64,000 nucleotides of DNA from Lachnospiraceae bacterium (GCA_015057035.1 SVFC01000004.1:81999-145998), one strand, 5' to 3'; positions 10,265 through 21,200 are shown, counted from the first letter of the stretch. Translations and numbers: made by a program. The notes: generated by a model from the sequence alone, not told the origin.

Positions 10265-11170
10265 CTAAAACTCTTGTTTATACTCCTGGAAACCTTCTCC
10301 TAACACCTCTCTTACATCAGATACAATAACAAATGCGTTAGGGTCCACTTCATTCACCAGGTTCTTTAACGTCACTAATTCCTTCTGGGTAACAATACAC
10401 ATAAGAACTCTTTTCTCTGTTCCAGTGTACATACCACGCGCCTCTAATCCCGTGAGACCTCTGTCTAAATCCTTCAAAATCTTCTCTGCAACTATCTCAT
10501 GTTTATCTGAAATGATATATGCCGCTTTGGAATAATTGAAGCCTTCTACTATAAGGTCTGCCACCTTGGTCTGTACTACAATACCAATGATTGCATACAA
10601 AGTTGGCGTCATACCGAACACTGTAAAACCTATAACAACTACTGCACCATCAATTACCTGAAGAATCTGTACAATAGAATAATGGCGGATTTTGAGCTGT
10701 ACCAACGCAGATACCATATCCGTTCCTCCGGTTGTGGCTCCTACCTTAATAACAAAACCAATTCCTGCACCTGCACATACGCCACCAAAAATAGATGCGA
10801 TTAACATATCGCCCTCTACCATATCCCATGCCGGAATCACGTACAACCATGCAGACAACGCCAATGCTCCGTACAAAGTCTTGCCAATGAATTTAGCGCC
10901 CTTCAGGAAGTATGCCAAGATAAACACCGGAATATTAAGCGCCAGGTTTGTAAACCAAAGTGGTATTCCGCCTTCCTCAAACCAAAGCGGTATTCCAGTC
11001 TCTTGCAATTTAGAAGTTACTTCTTTTACAATAATTGCAAGTCCGCTAAAACCACCTGTAACCAGTCCGACTGGATCATAAAAACATTGAAGACCAAAAG
11101 CCAGAACTGCAGCTCCCAGAGTAATCATTGCATAACTATATAATTGTTTATGTTTTTGAACAAATGTCAT
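10265..11170 (-). CDS. YitT family membrane protein (DUF2179 C-terminus)
   Basis: Multi-TM; GVTTGGTDM-like motif (VGATTGGTDMVSALVQ); start MTFVQKHKQL preceded by GGGGAAG RBS. Confidence 0.9.
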   Translation of the reverse strand: MTFVQKHKQLYSYAMITLGAAVLAFGLQCFYDPVGLVTGGFSGLAIIVKEVTSKLQETGIPLWFEEGGIPLWFTNLALNIPVFILAYFLKGAKFIGKTLYGALALSAWLYVIPAWDMVEGDMLIASIFGGVCAGAGIGFVIKVGATTGGTDMVSALVQLKIRHYSIVQILQVIDGAVVVIGFTVFGMTPTLYAIIGIVVQTKVADLIVEGFNYSKAAYIISDKHEIVAEKILKDLDRGLTGLEARGMYTGTEKRVLMCIVTQKELVTLKNLVNEVDPNAFVIVSDVREVLGEGFQEYKQEF

Positions 11171-11402
11171 ATCTTCCCCCGTATAAGTTTTTTTTATTCG
11201 CGAATTCATCGTAACACAGATTTTCAATTTTCTCAAGTCTGCTAATTGTTTGACAATTTATGACAATTCGACATATTTTTTAACATTTGAAATGTCAATT
11301 GCAAATTTGAAATTTTCCATTTTTTGTCAAAGTTTATAACTTCTTCACAAAACAGTTGTTCGTTTTAATAAGTTTTAAATTCTCCAAAAAAGGGGCAATT
11401 TT

Positions 11403-11472
11403 TGTGGATAACGTGAATAACTTAGTGTATAACTCGATTTTTCGGGCTTTTTGGCCTCTAAATTGTGGATAA
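11403..11472. promoter_or_regulatory. DnaA-box-like cluster
   Basis: Two exact TGTGGATAA (11403, 11464) plus CGTGAATAA (11412) and AGTGTATAA (11424) in an AT-rich intergenic region. Confidence 0.45.
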
Positions 11473-11663
11473 CTTTTTGAGCCTTATCAAAAACCTTGTC
11501 TAGTCTTTTTTGTCAAATTTTGTCGATTTGTGCAACTTGCACATTTCGCATTTTTTTGCATTTTGCAAGAGTCAATTTTTCTCTTTCATTTGCGTGAGTT
11601 TTATATTATTTTTCTCCAAATAACAAAAAAACATCCAAGGAAACATGTTCCTTGGATGAAAAA

Positions 11664-12911
11664 TTACAATACTCGTCTAATTGCAAGAACCTTCTTGTAT
11701 TTATAATTGTTTGAAATCTTAATACCATCTTTTTTATTTGCTGCATGAACAATCTTGCCATTTCCAATGTAGAGAGCAACGTGTCCACTATAACAAATAA
11801 TATCACCAGGCTGAAGGTCTGACGCCTTAACTGCCTTACCAACTTTTCTTAGCTTGTAAGAACTGTGTGGAAGTTTGATACCAAACTTCTCATATACTTT
11901 CATAACGAAACCAGAACAGTCAACGCCTTTGGTTAAGCTTTCGCCGCCCCATACATATTTGTTACCAACAAACTGAAGGGCATAATCAATAACCGCCTGT
12001 CCGTCTTTACCTGTTGGATCTTTGTATTTGTCTTTTTCTGCCTGTTCCTGTTTCTTCTTTTCTTCTTCTGCTTTCTTCTTCGCTTCTTCTTCCTTCTTCA
12101 GGCGAGCCTTCTCTTCTGCTTTTGTTTCGCCATATTCATATGTGATGGTAATATCAGCATAGTCTGCAGAAATATACCCTGTATAAGATTTGTATTTTAC
12201 TTTTAACCAACCTTCTGTGCTGTCGTCTAATACAGTAACTTTAGCACCCTTACCAAGAATTGTATAGATTCCTGCACTTGTGGATGCTTTTTTACGAAGT
12301 CTTAATCCGTTAGTGGTGCTCTTTGCTGTGATTGTAGCAGCTTTTTTACATACGGCTGCATCACCTACAGTAACAAACTTCGCCGCAACATATCCTGTTA
12401 CATTACCCGAAGTTACTTTGTACCAGTCTCCAAGGTCTTCTAAAACAACTGCCGCATTATTCTTATACATTTTGCCAAGAACTTCACCATCGGCATTAGG
12501 TGCTTTTCTCACATAAGTATAATTGTTGATTTTATTTGCAATTGCAATGTTTGCAAATGGATTAACTGGAACAACTTCTTCCGGCTTCTCCTCTGGAATA
12601 TCTGGAGTTTCTTCTGGAGTTTCTGGAGTTTCTCCACCTTCCTCTGGTTCTGAAACCACTGGAGCATCGTTTTCTGTAACGCCAGTTTCTTTATCTGCTA
12701 AAATTGTATCGTCATCGTCTTTATCTAATACAACGGTTTCATTCATTGCTGAAACAGCACCTGCAGAGAAATAATACAATTCATCTGACATATATGTGAC
12801 AGTCTCGCTTGTATTGGTATCTTCTACCGCCAACCATTCTGCTGGTGTTGACGAAAAAAGAAGAATACCTGCTAAGAAACCTGCTGTAATTCTTAAATTA
12901 TTGTTAATCAT
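11664..12911 (-). CDS. NlpC/P60 peptidoglycan hydrolase with two SH3 domains
   Basis: SH3b repeats; YVWGGESLTKGVDCSGFVMKVYEKFGIKLPHSS and GHVALYIGNGKIVHAAN. Confidence 0.93.
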   Translation of the reverse strand: MINNNLRITAGFLAGILLFSSTPAEWLAVEDTNTSETVTYMSDELYYFSAGAVSAMNETVVLDKDDDDTILADKETGVTENDAPVVSEPEEGGETPETPEETPDIPEEKPEEVVPVNPFANIAIANKINNYTYVRKAPNADGEVLGKMYKNNAAVVLEDLGDWYKVTSGNVTGYVAAKFVTVGDAAVCKKAATITAKSTTNGLRLRKKASTSAGIYTILGKGAKVTVLDDSTEGWLKVKYKSYTGYISADYADITITYEYGETKAEEKARLKKEEEAKKKAEEEKKKQEQAEKDKYKDPTGKDGQAVIDYALQFVGNKYVWGGESLTKGVDCSGFVMKVYEKFGIKLPHSSYKLRKVGKAVKASDLQPGDIICYSGHVALYIGNGKIVHAANKKDGIKISNNYKYKKVLAIRRVL

Positions 12912-13031
12912 TTTTCCTCCATCGGAACAAATATTACAAAAATGTTACAAATGTTACGGTGACATTATAGCAAAGTAGTATACAAGTGTCAACCCCTTAA
13001 TATTTAGGAAACATTTGCCAATTTTTTCACA

Positions 13032-13406
13032 TTACTTCAAAGCAATTGCTTCGATTTCTAAGAGCACGTCTTTTGGCAATCTTGCCACTTCAACACAACT
13101 TCTAGCAGGGAATTCAGATGTGAAATATTCCTTGTAAACTTCATTAATTGTTCCAAATTCATTCATCTCTTTGATGAACACAGTTGTCTTGATAACATTA
13201 TTCATGCTTGTACCAGCTGCTTCTAACAGGTTCTTGAGATTGGAAAGCGCCTGATTTGCCTGAGCCACTGTTCCCTCAGGAATCTCGCCTGTTGCAGGAT
13301 TTACTGGAATCACACCTGAAGTATAAACCATGCCGTTTACTTCAATGGCCTGTGAGTATGGTCCAATTGCTGCTGGTGCTTTGTCTGTACTAATGATTTT
13401 TTTCAT
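13032..13406 (-). CDS. RidA family protein (reactive intermediate/imine deaminase)
   Basis: APAAIGPYSQAIEVNGMVYTSGVIPVNPATGE ... RSCVEVARLPKDVLLEIEAIA. Confidence 0.95.
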   Translation of the reverse strand: MKKIISTDKAPAAIGPYSQAIEVNGMVYTSGVIPVNPATGEIPEGTVAQANQALSNLKNLLEAAGTSMNNVIKTTVFIKEMNEFGTINEVYKEYFTSEFPARSCVEVARLPKDVLLEIEAIALK

Positions 13407-13466
13407 AAATTTATCCTTCTTTCTTATTATATATTTCTAATATGCCGTTCCTATTTATAAGTCATC

Positions 13467-14300
13467 CTATACAAGACGAATCTTGCCATCTGCGATGTCG
13501 ATTTTTCTTTCTTTATATAAATGTCCAACTGCACGTTTGAATGCATTTTTGCTAAGCCCTGTTTCACGTTTAATTACCTCTGGGCTGGCTTTTTCTGTAA
13601 ATGGAAGTACCCCTGCATAGTCCTCTAAAAGTTCTAGGATTTTTTCTGCATCAGCATCCATCTGAATATATGCCTTTTCGCGAAGAGTCAGATCCAACTT
13701 GCCATCTGGCTTGACGCTAACAACCTTTGCGTCAATGATATCACCTACGCGAAGGAAGCTATGGTCTTCATGATTTGGGATACGGGCAGAATATTTATCA
13801 TCTACTGCTACGAAGGTTCCAAAATTATCACTGAATTCATAAACTCGTCCAGTTACCATATCGTCCTTCTGATATGGCGAATCGGTAGACAATAGGTTGT
13901 ATAAACCTTTCATGCTGGCACAGAGACGTTCACTCTTGTCTATATATAAGGTAACAAGTACTTCGTCGTCTGCCTGCACTTTTTGTCTCATCTCTTTAAA
14001 AGGAAGGAATAAGTCTTTTTCCAGTCCCCAGTCAAGGAATGCACCGATTTTGCCGACTTCTTTGACTTTTAATACCGCAAAAGAGCCAAGGGTTAATTTT
14101 GGTTCATTTGTAGTTGCAATCATTCTATCTTTGGAATCTTTATATACAAAAACCTTGATTTTATCTCCCAGTTTGATTCCTTCTGGAATCTGCTTGAATG
14201 GAAGCAGGATTCTCTCGGCTGCCTCCTGGCTCTCCGCCAGATAGATTCCGAATTCTACTTTTTTTACATATATAAGTTCCTGGTATTCACCTAATCTCAT
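13467..14300 (-). CDS. S1 RNA-binding domain protein, CvfB-like
   Basis: Tandem S1 domains and C-terminal winged helix (TGLSKNAFKRAVGHLYKERKIDI). Confidence 0.88.
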   Translation of the reverse strand: MRLGEYQELIYVKKVEFGIYLAESQEAAERILLPFKQIPEGIKLGDKIKVFVYKDSKDRMIATTNEPKLTLGSFAVLKVKEVGKIGAFLDWGLEKDLFLPFKEMRQKVQADDEVLVTLYIDKSERLCASMKGLYNLLSTDSPYQKDDMVTGRVYEFSDNFGTFVAVDDKYSARIPNHEDHSFLRVGDIIDAKVVSVKPDGKLDLTLREKAYIQMDADAEKILELLEDYAGVLPFTEKASPEVIKRETGLSKNAFKRAVGHLYKERKIDIADGKIRLV

Positions 14301-14386
14301 ATTTTTCCTCTTTCTACTTATTATACTTGTGTGGGTTGGATATTATTCTTATGGAGTCCGTATCCACAAAACAACTGGCTTCAAAA

Positions 14387-15091
14387 TTACCTTATAAAAA
14401 GCACTGTCGCATATGTACTTCCCTTTTCGTCCACTAGCACAACCGTTACTTCATTTCCATCAACAGTCACTCGTGGATATAGCACGTCGTTCAACACCGC
14501 TGCCTTTTTGTATTCCACACGAATCTCTCGCACGTTAAAATCCTCAGGCAGATATTCTTCCGCCACCATAACATATTTCCCATTGTTCATGTGGTGGTTG
14601 GTGTCAATAAAATACCCCGCAACACGAACTGGTTCTTTTTCTTCATATTCAGATGGAATTGCAATCTTGCGCTCACAGTAATCCATTTCTATCTTTGGCT
14701 CATCTGGATATAAGGCAGAAACCTCTGCAGGAATCTTCATCGGACGACCTGTTTCTGTGTTAATCAGCACCCAGATAGAATTGGCATTGGCTAGTCTCTT
14801 ACCATCTGCGGTTTCCATACAGAAATTACGCATTCCAAAAAGTCCTTTGGTGTCATATGGCCATGTAGATACCACAATGTCCTCAGAAAGCTTAGGCATG
14901 TCCTCAATACAAATCTGCCAAAAGGATAAAATCCACGCCATATGGTTTTCATACAGGGACTGTCCACTTGCACCAAGTGTCTCTGAATGCAATGTGCTGC
15001 TGTCCTGGAAATAATTCAACAATGACGCATAAGTTAATCTTTCGCTGGAGTCAGCTTCGCTATATCTTACCTTGCTATTTAACTGATACAT
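14387..15091 (-). CDS. acyl-ACP thioesterase
   Basis: YQLNSKVRYSEADSSERLTYASLLNYFQDSSTLHSE and DTNHHMNNGKYV hotdog motifs; AGGAGGGCGAATATG start. Confidence 0.88.
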   Translation of the reverse strand: MYQLNSKVRYSEADSSERLTYASLLNYFQDSSTLHSETLGASGQSLYENHMAWILSFWQICIEDMPKLSEDIVVSTWPYDTKGLFGMRNFCMETADGKRLANANSIWVLINTETGRPMKIPAEVSALYPDEPKIEMDYCERKIAIPSEYEEKEPVRVAGYFIDTNHHMNNGKYVMVAEEYLPEDFNVREIRVEYKKAAVLNDVLYPRVTVDGNEVTVVLVDEKGSTYATVLFIR

Positions 15092-15127
15092 ATTCGCCCT
15101 CCTAAACCTCAAAGGCTTTCTTATGAT

Positions 15128-15156
15128 ATAAAAAAAGCACTACGCAATGTAGTGCT
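15128..15156 (-). terminator. Rho-independent terminator after tRNA-Gln
   Basis: AGCACTAC-gcaat-GTAGTGCT followed by T-run on minus strand. Confidence 0.75.
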
Positions 15157-15163
15157 TCCAGAG

Positions 15164-15234
15164 CTGGCCCACAAGGATTCGAACCTTGGATGACGGAGTC
15201 AGAGTCCGTTGCCTTACCGCTTGGCGATGGGCCA
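15164..15234 (-). tRNA. tRNA-Gln (anticodon CTG)
   Basis: Minus strand TGGCCCATCGCCAAGCGGTAAGGCAACGGACTCTGACTCCGT...GTTCGAATCC...TGGGCCAG; anticodon loop CTCTGAC. Confidence 0.92.
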
Positions 15235-15291
15235 ATATTGTCTCAACAAATGGTATTATACATACATTGAGACACAGTGTCAACACTTTTT

Positions 15292-15936
15292 TCAAAAAAT
15301 TTTTACCTGTTTTTCGATGACTGCATAGATGGTTTCATCTCCCCATTCCAGACCCGCTGTTCCATTTGTCTGTTCAATCACCGCTTTTTCTATTTCCTCT
15401 TTTCGCTCCAATGGAACTAGCACTGTCATACGCACGGCTGCACCATACTCACTTTCCATAATGGCAATCTCTTTTTGCCCGAAAAGATACTGCAGTTTTC
15501 CAATTCCATTATAGTCAGTATCTATATATAGAAGAAAGCCGTTTCTTTTTTCTATAATATTAGAGGCTGAAAGTCCTTCCTGAACTGCTTTCTGGTAAGC
15601 ACGCACCAGACCGCCTGTGCCGAGTAACACGCCACCAAAATATCTGGTCACCACCACTGCCACATTTGTTACGCCTTCTTTTAACAGAACATCTAACATT
15701 GGACGGCCCGCTGTCTGGGCTGGTTCCCCGTCATCTGAGCAACGAGTCAGCTCCTGATGCTCTCCTATAACAAATGCCGAACAATTATGTCTGGCATCCC
15801 AATATTTCTTTTTCATTTCATTAATGAAGGCAACTGCTTCCTCTTCACTTTCCACCGGCCTTACGGTTGCAATGAATCTGGATTTTTTCTCAACGATTTC
15901 TCCTTCGCCGCCTTCGTATACCACGCGGTATGCCAT
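15292..15936 (-). CDS. YigZ/IMPACT family protein
   Basis: MAYRVVYEGGEGEIVEKKSRFIATV; SDDGEPAQTAGRPMLDVL; VVVTRYFGGVLLGTGGLVRAY. Confidence 0.93.
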   Translation of the reverse strand: MAYRVVYEGGEGEIVEKKSRFIATVRPVESEEEAVAFINEMKKKYWDARHNCSAFVIGEHQELTRCSDDGEPAQTAGRPMLDVLLKEGVTNVAVVVTRYFGGVLLGTGGLVRAYQKAVQEGLSASNIIEKRNGFLLYIDTDYNGIGKLQYLFGQKEIAIMESEYGAAVRMTVLVPLERKEEIEKAVIEQTNGTAGLEWGDETIYAVIEKQVKIF

Positions 15937-16120
15937 ACAACGCCTCCTGCAACACACATAAATCATATTTTTACATACTTTCATATATGGTAACATAACC
16001 CAGTCTCTAATTTCAATTTTTTTCTTCCTATTATGTGGCTTTTTTGGTATAATAATGAATAACTATAACTTTAGTAGATTATAATCCTTTTTAGGAAGCT
16101 GTTTTTAGGAGGCATAAATT

Positions 16121-18778
16121 TTGAGTTATAACAAGAGTACTATTAAACGTAAAATCCAGACAACAGATTCAACACCTGCCAAGGTAAAGAATAAATTTAT
16201 CATTAGTTCCATCAAGGTGGTCATGACCTTCATTATCGTATTTGCAGTAATCGTAGGCAGTACAGGCCTTGGTGTTGCCAAGGGAATCATTGATTCTGCG
16301 CCTGATATCTCAGATATTAAAGTCACACCTACCGGTTATCAGACTACGGTATATGCCGCAGATGGAAAGACATCCATTGCAACACTGGTTGGTTCAGGTG
16401 CAAACCGAAAATACGTAACCATTGATGAGATTCCACTTCACACACAGCACGCCTTTGTAGCAATTGAAGATTCCCGTTTCTACGAACACAACGGTATTGA
16501 CCTGTATGGTATTGCCCGTGCTGCTGTTGTTGCAGTAAAAGACATTTTATCAGGAAGATCCCCATCTCAGGGTGCTAGTACCATTACCCAGCAGTTAATC
16601 AAGAACAACGTATTAATCACTTGGGTAGGTGAAGATACTTTCATCGAAAGTCTCCAGCGTAAGATTCAGGAGCAGTACCTGGCATTGAAATTGGAAGAAC
16701 AGTTGCAGGACAAGGACTTTATCCTGGAAAACTACTTAAATACCATTAACTTAGGACAAAACACTCTGGGTATCCAGGCAGCATCTCAGCGATACTTCGG
16801 CAAAGACGTATCAGAGCTTACCTTGTCTGAAAGTGCTGTTATTGCAGGTATCACCAAGATGCCATACAGCTACAACCCTATCACAAACCCTGAGAAAAAT
16901 GCAGAGCGTCGTGAGAAGGTCCTTCGCGATATGTTAGCGCAGGGATACATCACCCAGGAAGAACATGATGAAGCCCTTGCAGATAATGTATATGACCGTA
17001 TTGCTTTGTACAATTCCAATACCGAGACTTCTTATAACAGTTATTTCGTAGATGCTCTGATTGATGATGTCATTGATGACTTAGTAGAAATCAAGGGCTA
17101 CACGGAAACAGAAGCTTACAAGGCTTTGTACCGTGGCGGTTTGACCATCGTATCTACTCAGGACTTAGAGATTCAGAAGATTGTAGACGAAGAAGCAAAC
17201 AATCCTGACAATTATCCAAAGGACGTAGAATATTCCTTCATGCTGAACTTCCAGGTGAAGAAAGCAGACGGAACCTTTAAGACACATACCCATTACACTA
17301 TGTTGTCTTATTATAAAAAAGCCACAAATAACACCAACTTCACGATTAACTATGACTCAGAAGAAGCGTGTTACGAAGCTATTGAAAAATACAAAAAGGA
17401 TATCCTAGAGGAAGGTGACACCATCGTAGATGGTTCCGAATCCATTTACATCACCCTTCAGCCTCAGATTGCATTAACTGTCATTGACCAATATACAGGT
17501 CAGGTTAAGGCTTTGGTTGGCGGACGTGGTGAAAAAGAAGGTAACCGTACCTGGAACCGTGCAACAGATACTACCCGTCAGCCAGGCTCTACCTTTAAGA
17601 TTCTTGCTTGCTACGCTCCAGCCCTTGAAGTTGGCGGATACACGCTGGCAAGCGTACAGGATGACTGCGAATTAATCATCGGTGATAAAACTTATCGAAA
17701 TTCCGATGAGGAATACCATGGACTGACTACAATCCGCGAAGCCATTACGAAATCCTATAACATTGTAACCTTAAAGACATTGCAGGATATCGGCGCTGGC
17801 ACCGGTTTGGAATATGCTAAAAAATTTGGTTTTACCACACTGTCCGAGTCTGACCGAAGCTTAAGCCTTTGTCTTGGTGGTTTGACCAATGGTGTGAAAA
17901 ACATCGAACTTACTGCCGCTTATGCTGCAATTGCTAACGGCGGTGAATATATTGAACCAAGCTATTATACACAGATTTATGATCATGACGGAAACCTGAT
18001 TCTGGATAACAGCCAGAAGGAACGTCATACTGTTATCAGTCCACAGACTGCCTTCTTACTTACAGAGGCAATGCAGGACGTTATGACAAGTGGTACTGGT
18101 AAAAAAGCTTACTTCGGTAGCACAATGCCACAGGCTGGTAAAACTGGTACAACTACTGCAAGCCGTGACTCTCTATTTGCAGGATATACACCATATTATA
18201 CCTGTGCTGTTTGGGGTGGCTACGATGACAACTCAAAACAGAAGAGTTCCACTACGACTTACTGTAGAAACATTTGGCGTGCATCTATGAGTCGTATTCA
18301 TGCGGATTTACCTTACAAGGACTTCACCAGACCAAGTAAGATTACAACCGCTGTAGTATGTAAGGACTCAGGACTTGTTCCATTAGAAGGAATTTGTTCT
18401 ACTTGCATCAAAGGCAACTCTGTTTATACAGAATATTTTACCTTAGGAACCACTCCTGTTTCCACATGTAACCACCACATCAAATTAGACATTTGTTCCG
18501 CTACCGGTCAGCTGGCTTCTGCAAACTGTACACATACCACCAGCAAGGTTTATATCTATGATGCTGATCCAGAGACTAACGATAAGAAGTATATTGCTTC
18601 TGATGCATTCCTGATGACTCCTTGTACGTTGCATAGTGTTCAACTTCCAGAAGTTCCAACACCTGGACCAACAGATCCAACCGATCCAGGAACTTCCGAT
18701 GATCCAGGCAACAATGTTCCCGATGATCCATCTCAGGAAGCTCCTCTGGAAGATGCTCCAGACAACGGAACTAACTAA
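16121..18778 (+). CDS. class A penicillin-binding protein (PBP1A-type transglycosylase/transpeptidase)
   Basis: EDSRFYEHNGIDLYGIARA, GASTITQQLIKN, RQPGSTFKI, SYNIVTLK, GKTGTT motifs; TTG start with AGGAGG. Confidence 0.95.
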   Translation: MSYNKSTIKRKIQTTDSTPAKVKNKFIISSIKVVMTFIIVFAVIVGSTGLGVAKGIIDSAPDISDIKVTPTGYQTTVYAADGKTSIATLVGSGANRKYVTIDEIPLHTQHAFVAIEDSRFYEHNGIDLYGIARAAVVAVKDILSGRSPSQGASTITQQLIKNNVLITWVGEDTFIESLQRKIQEQYLALKLEEQLQDKDFILENYLNTINLGQNTLGIQAASQRYFGKDVSELTLSESAVIAGITKMPYSYNPITNPEKNAERREKVLRDMLAQGYITQEEHDEALADNVYDRIALYNSNTETSYNSYFVDALIDDVIDDLVEIKGYTETEAYKALYRGGLTIVSTQDLEIQKIVDEEANNPDNYPKDVEYSFMLNFQVKKADGTFKTHTHYTMLSYYKKATNNTNFTINYDSEEACYEAIEKYKKDILEEGDTIVDGSESIYITLQPQIALTVIDQYTGQVKALVGGRGEKEGNRTWNRATDTTRQPGSTFKILACYAPALEVGGYTLASVQDDCELIIGDKTYRNSDEEYHGLTTIREAITKSYNIVTLKTLQDIGAGTGLEYAKKFGFTTLSESDRSLSLCLGGLTNGVKNIELTAAYAAIANGGEYIEPSYYTQIYDHDGNLILDNSQKERHTVISPQTAFLLTEAMQDVMTSGTGKKAYFGSTMPQAGKTGTTTASRDSLFAGYTPYYTCAVWGGYDDNSKQKSSTTTYCRNIWRASMSRIHADLPYKDFTRPSKITTAVVCKDSGLVPLEGICSTCIKGNSVYTEYFTLGTTPVSTCNHHIKLDICSATGQLASANCTHTTSKVYIYDADPETNDKKYIASDAFLMTPCTLHSVQLPEVPTPGPTDPTDPGTSDDPGNNVPDDPSQEAPLEDAPDNGTN

Positions 18779-18779
18779 T

Positions 18780-19041
18780 GTCTTTTGAATGTCGGACATC
18801 CGTGGGCTGGCAGTATGCGCATCGGAGACTTCGTTGTAATTTTCAAGTACTTCTAGATATGCCTTAGAACAAAGTTGATATAAAAAACCGCTCTTGAGAA
18901 CTCGGCGCAAAAGTAGCGCCTCAAACATTCAAGAGCGGTTTTACATTTTGTTCTAATGGCATATCAAGAAGTACTAAGAAAACTCCAAATAGTCTCTGAT
19001 GCGCATACTGCCAGCCCACGGATGTTCGTCTATCAAAAGAC
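18780..19041. repeat. Long imperfect inverted repeat (arms ~115 bp, ~31-bp loop) in a convergent intergenic region
   Basis: Left arm 18780..18896 vs reverse complement of 18928..19041; shared 28-nt perfect block ACATCCGTGGGCTGGCAGTATGCGCATC; inner terminator-like AAAACCGCTCTTGA/TCAAGAGCGGTTTT. Confidence 0.9.
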
Positions 19042-19076
19042 ACGAAAACATCCATCAAAAAGCGATTCTTATTTTT

Positions 19077-21200
19077 CTATACTTCAAAAATCAGGTCGCC
19101 ATACGAAGGCATTGGCCACATAGATTTGTCTACAATCATTTCCAATTTGTCAACTGGCGCACGCAGGTTGCTCATAGCCACGGCAACTTCATCGTTATAG
19201 TAGTGAGCCTGGGCTTCACCACGCTCCATCTTAACAGCGATCTCCGTTACTTCCTGCAATCTGGTGAGTGCCGCTTTGGTCTCTGCCAACAAGTGGGATG
19301 TTTCTGTGAGAAGTTCTGCCTGTACATTAATAGGAATATCCGGACATGCCATTTTTACTGCATTGTAGCTTTCTGCCAATACAGTAGTATATCGAATAAC
19401 TGCAGGAATGATTTGCTTGGTGGCAATATCAATCATTGCACGAGCTTCAATATTCAAAGTCTTAGCATAGATTTCATATTCGATTTCCACGCGGGACTCT
19501 AATTCATTTCTGCTAAATACGTTGAAACGTTCGAATGCTGCAACAGATTCTGGCGCAATGTAGGCTGGAATTGCATCCACCATACATTTGTGGTTTGGAA
19601 GTCCTCGACGAGCCGCTTCTTCCACCCATTCCTCAGAATATCCATTTCCGTTAAAAATAATACGTTCATGTTCTTTTGCATATTCTGAGATTAATTCACG
19701 CACTGCTACGTCCACGTTGTCTGCTTTTTCTAATACATCGCAGGCATCTGCAAACGCTTCTGCCACAATCGTATTCAGGATAACGTTGGACTGTGCCACG
19801 GAATCCATGGATCCCACCATACGGAACTCAAACTTATTGCCCGTAAAAGCAAATGGTGAAGTACGGTTTCTATCTGCCGCATCCTTACGGAAGTCTGGCA
19901 GGGTTTTCACACCTGTAGAGAGACGTTCTCTCTTGATGCTGTGGGTTGCGCTACCTGTGGCAATAAACTGTGCCAAAACGTCTTCTAACTGTTCTCCAAG
20001 GTATACCGAAATAATCGCAGGTGGTGCTTCATTCGCTCCAAGACGATGGTCATTGCCTACGTCTGCCGCAGAAGCACGAAGAAGACTAGCATGCTTATCT
20101 ACTGCACGAAGCACACATGCTAACACTAACATAAACTGTGTGTTTTCATGTGGTTTAGAACCTGGATTCAAAAGATTGATACCATCATCGGTAGTCAGTG
20201 ACCAGTTATTGTGCTTACCAGAACCATTCACACCTGCAAATGGCTTCTCGTGAAGGAGACACTGTAAACCATGACGACCAGCAACCTTCTTCAAGGTTTC
20301 CATCACAAGCTGGTTGTGGTCTACCGCCACGTTACATGTGGCATAAATTGGTGCAAGCTCATGCTGCGCTGGTGCAGCTTCGTTGTGCTCTGTTTTGGCT
20401 GTTACACCCAGTTTCCACAACTCCACGTCCACATCCTTCATATATGCAGCAATACGTTCACGAATGGAGCCAAAATAATGGTCATCCATTTCCTGTCCCT
20501 TTGGTGGCATTGCTCCAAACAGAGTACGTCCTGTAAATACCAGGTCTTTTCTCTTTAGGTATTTCTCTCTATCTACAATAAAATATTCCTGCTCTGGACC
20601 AACAGATGGAATCACCTTCTTGGAAGTGGTATTGCCAAGCACTCTAAGTAGTCTTAAAGACTGTTCGTTGATGGCTTCCATAGAACGAAGAAGTGGTGTC
20701 TTCTGATCCAAGGCTTCTCCTGTATAAGAGCAGAAAGCGGTTGGAATACAAAGCGTAGCACCGCCTGCATCCTGTCTCACGAAGGCTGGAGAAGTACAAT
20801 CCCAAGCTGTATATCCTCTCGCCTCAAAGGTAGCGCGAAGACCACCTGAAGGGAAAGAAGATGCATCTGGCTCCCCTTTGATTAATTCTTTTCCTGAAAA
20901 ACTCATAAGTACTTTGCCATTTGCCATAGGCGCTGTGATAAATGAGTCATGCTTCTCTGCGGTTACCCCGGTCAGTGGCTGGAACCAGTGTGTATAATGA
21001 GTGGCACCTTTTTCAATGGCCCATTCCTTCATCTCGTGTGCGATTACGTCAGCGGTTTCAATATCCAGTTCAATTCCTTCTTCGATTACCTGGTGAAGTT
21101 TCTGGTAAATCTTCTTAGGAAGACGCGCCTGCATTGCAGCATCATCAAATACATTTTCACCAAAAATCTCAGCCACATTAATTCTAGTAATTTCGCTCAT
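19077..21200 (-). CDS. glnN: type III glutamine synthetase
   Basis: GSIII motifs ([52 protein letters not shown]); start [11 protein letters not shown]. Confidence 0.95.
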   Translation of the reverse strand: MSEITRINVAEIFGENVFDDAAMQARLPKKIYQKLHQVIEEGIELDIETADVIAHEMKEWAIEKGATHYTHWFQPLTGVTAEKHDSFITAPMANGKVLMSFSGKELIKGEPDASSFPSGGLRATFEARGYTAWDCTSPAFVRQDAGGATLCIPTAFCSYTGEALDQKTPLLRSMEAINEQSLRLLRVLGNTTSKKVIPSVGPEQEYFIVDREKYLKRKDLVFTGRTLFGAMPPKGQEMDDHYFGSIRERIAAYMKDVDVELWKLGVTAKTEHNEAAPAQHELAPIYATCNVAVDHNQLVMETLKKVAGRHGLQCLLHEKPFAGVNGSGKHNNWSLTTDDGINLLNPGSKPHENTQFMLVLACVLRAVDKHASLLRASAADVGNDHRLGANEAPPAIISVYLGEQLEDVLAQFIATGSATHSIKRERLSTGVKTLPDFRKDAADRNRTSPFAFTGNKFEFRMVGSMDSVAQSNVILNTIVAEAFADACDVLEKADNVDVAVRELISEYAKEHERIIFNGNGYSEEWVEEAARRGLPNHKCMVDAIPAYIAPESVAAFERFNVFSRNELESRVEIEYEIYAKTLNIEARAMIDIATKQIIPAVIRYTTVLAESYNAVKMACPDIPINVQAELLTETSHLLAETKAALTRLQEVTEIAVKMERGEAQAHYYNDEVAVAMSNLRAPVDKLEMIVDKSMWPMPSYGDLIFEV

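Noticed and set aside
12600-12640. Short TCTGGAGTTTC repeats in the NlpC/P60 gene
   Set aside because: Codes for a Pro/Glu/Thr linker; common in cell-wall proteins.
18485-18928. 147-aa minus ORF covering the PBP1A end and the left IR arm
   Set aside because: Antisense to PBP1A coding sequence and derived from the inverted repeat; no domain recognised.
19588-20253. 221-aa + strand ORF antisense to glnN
   Set aside because: Shadow ORF opposite strongly conserved GSIII motifs.
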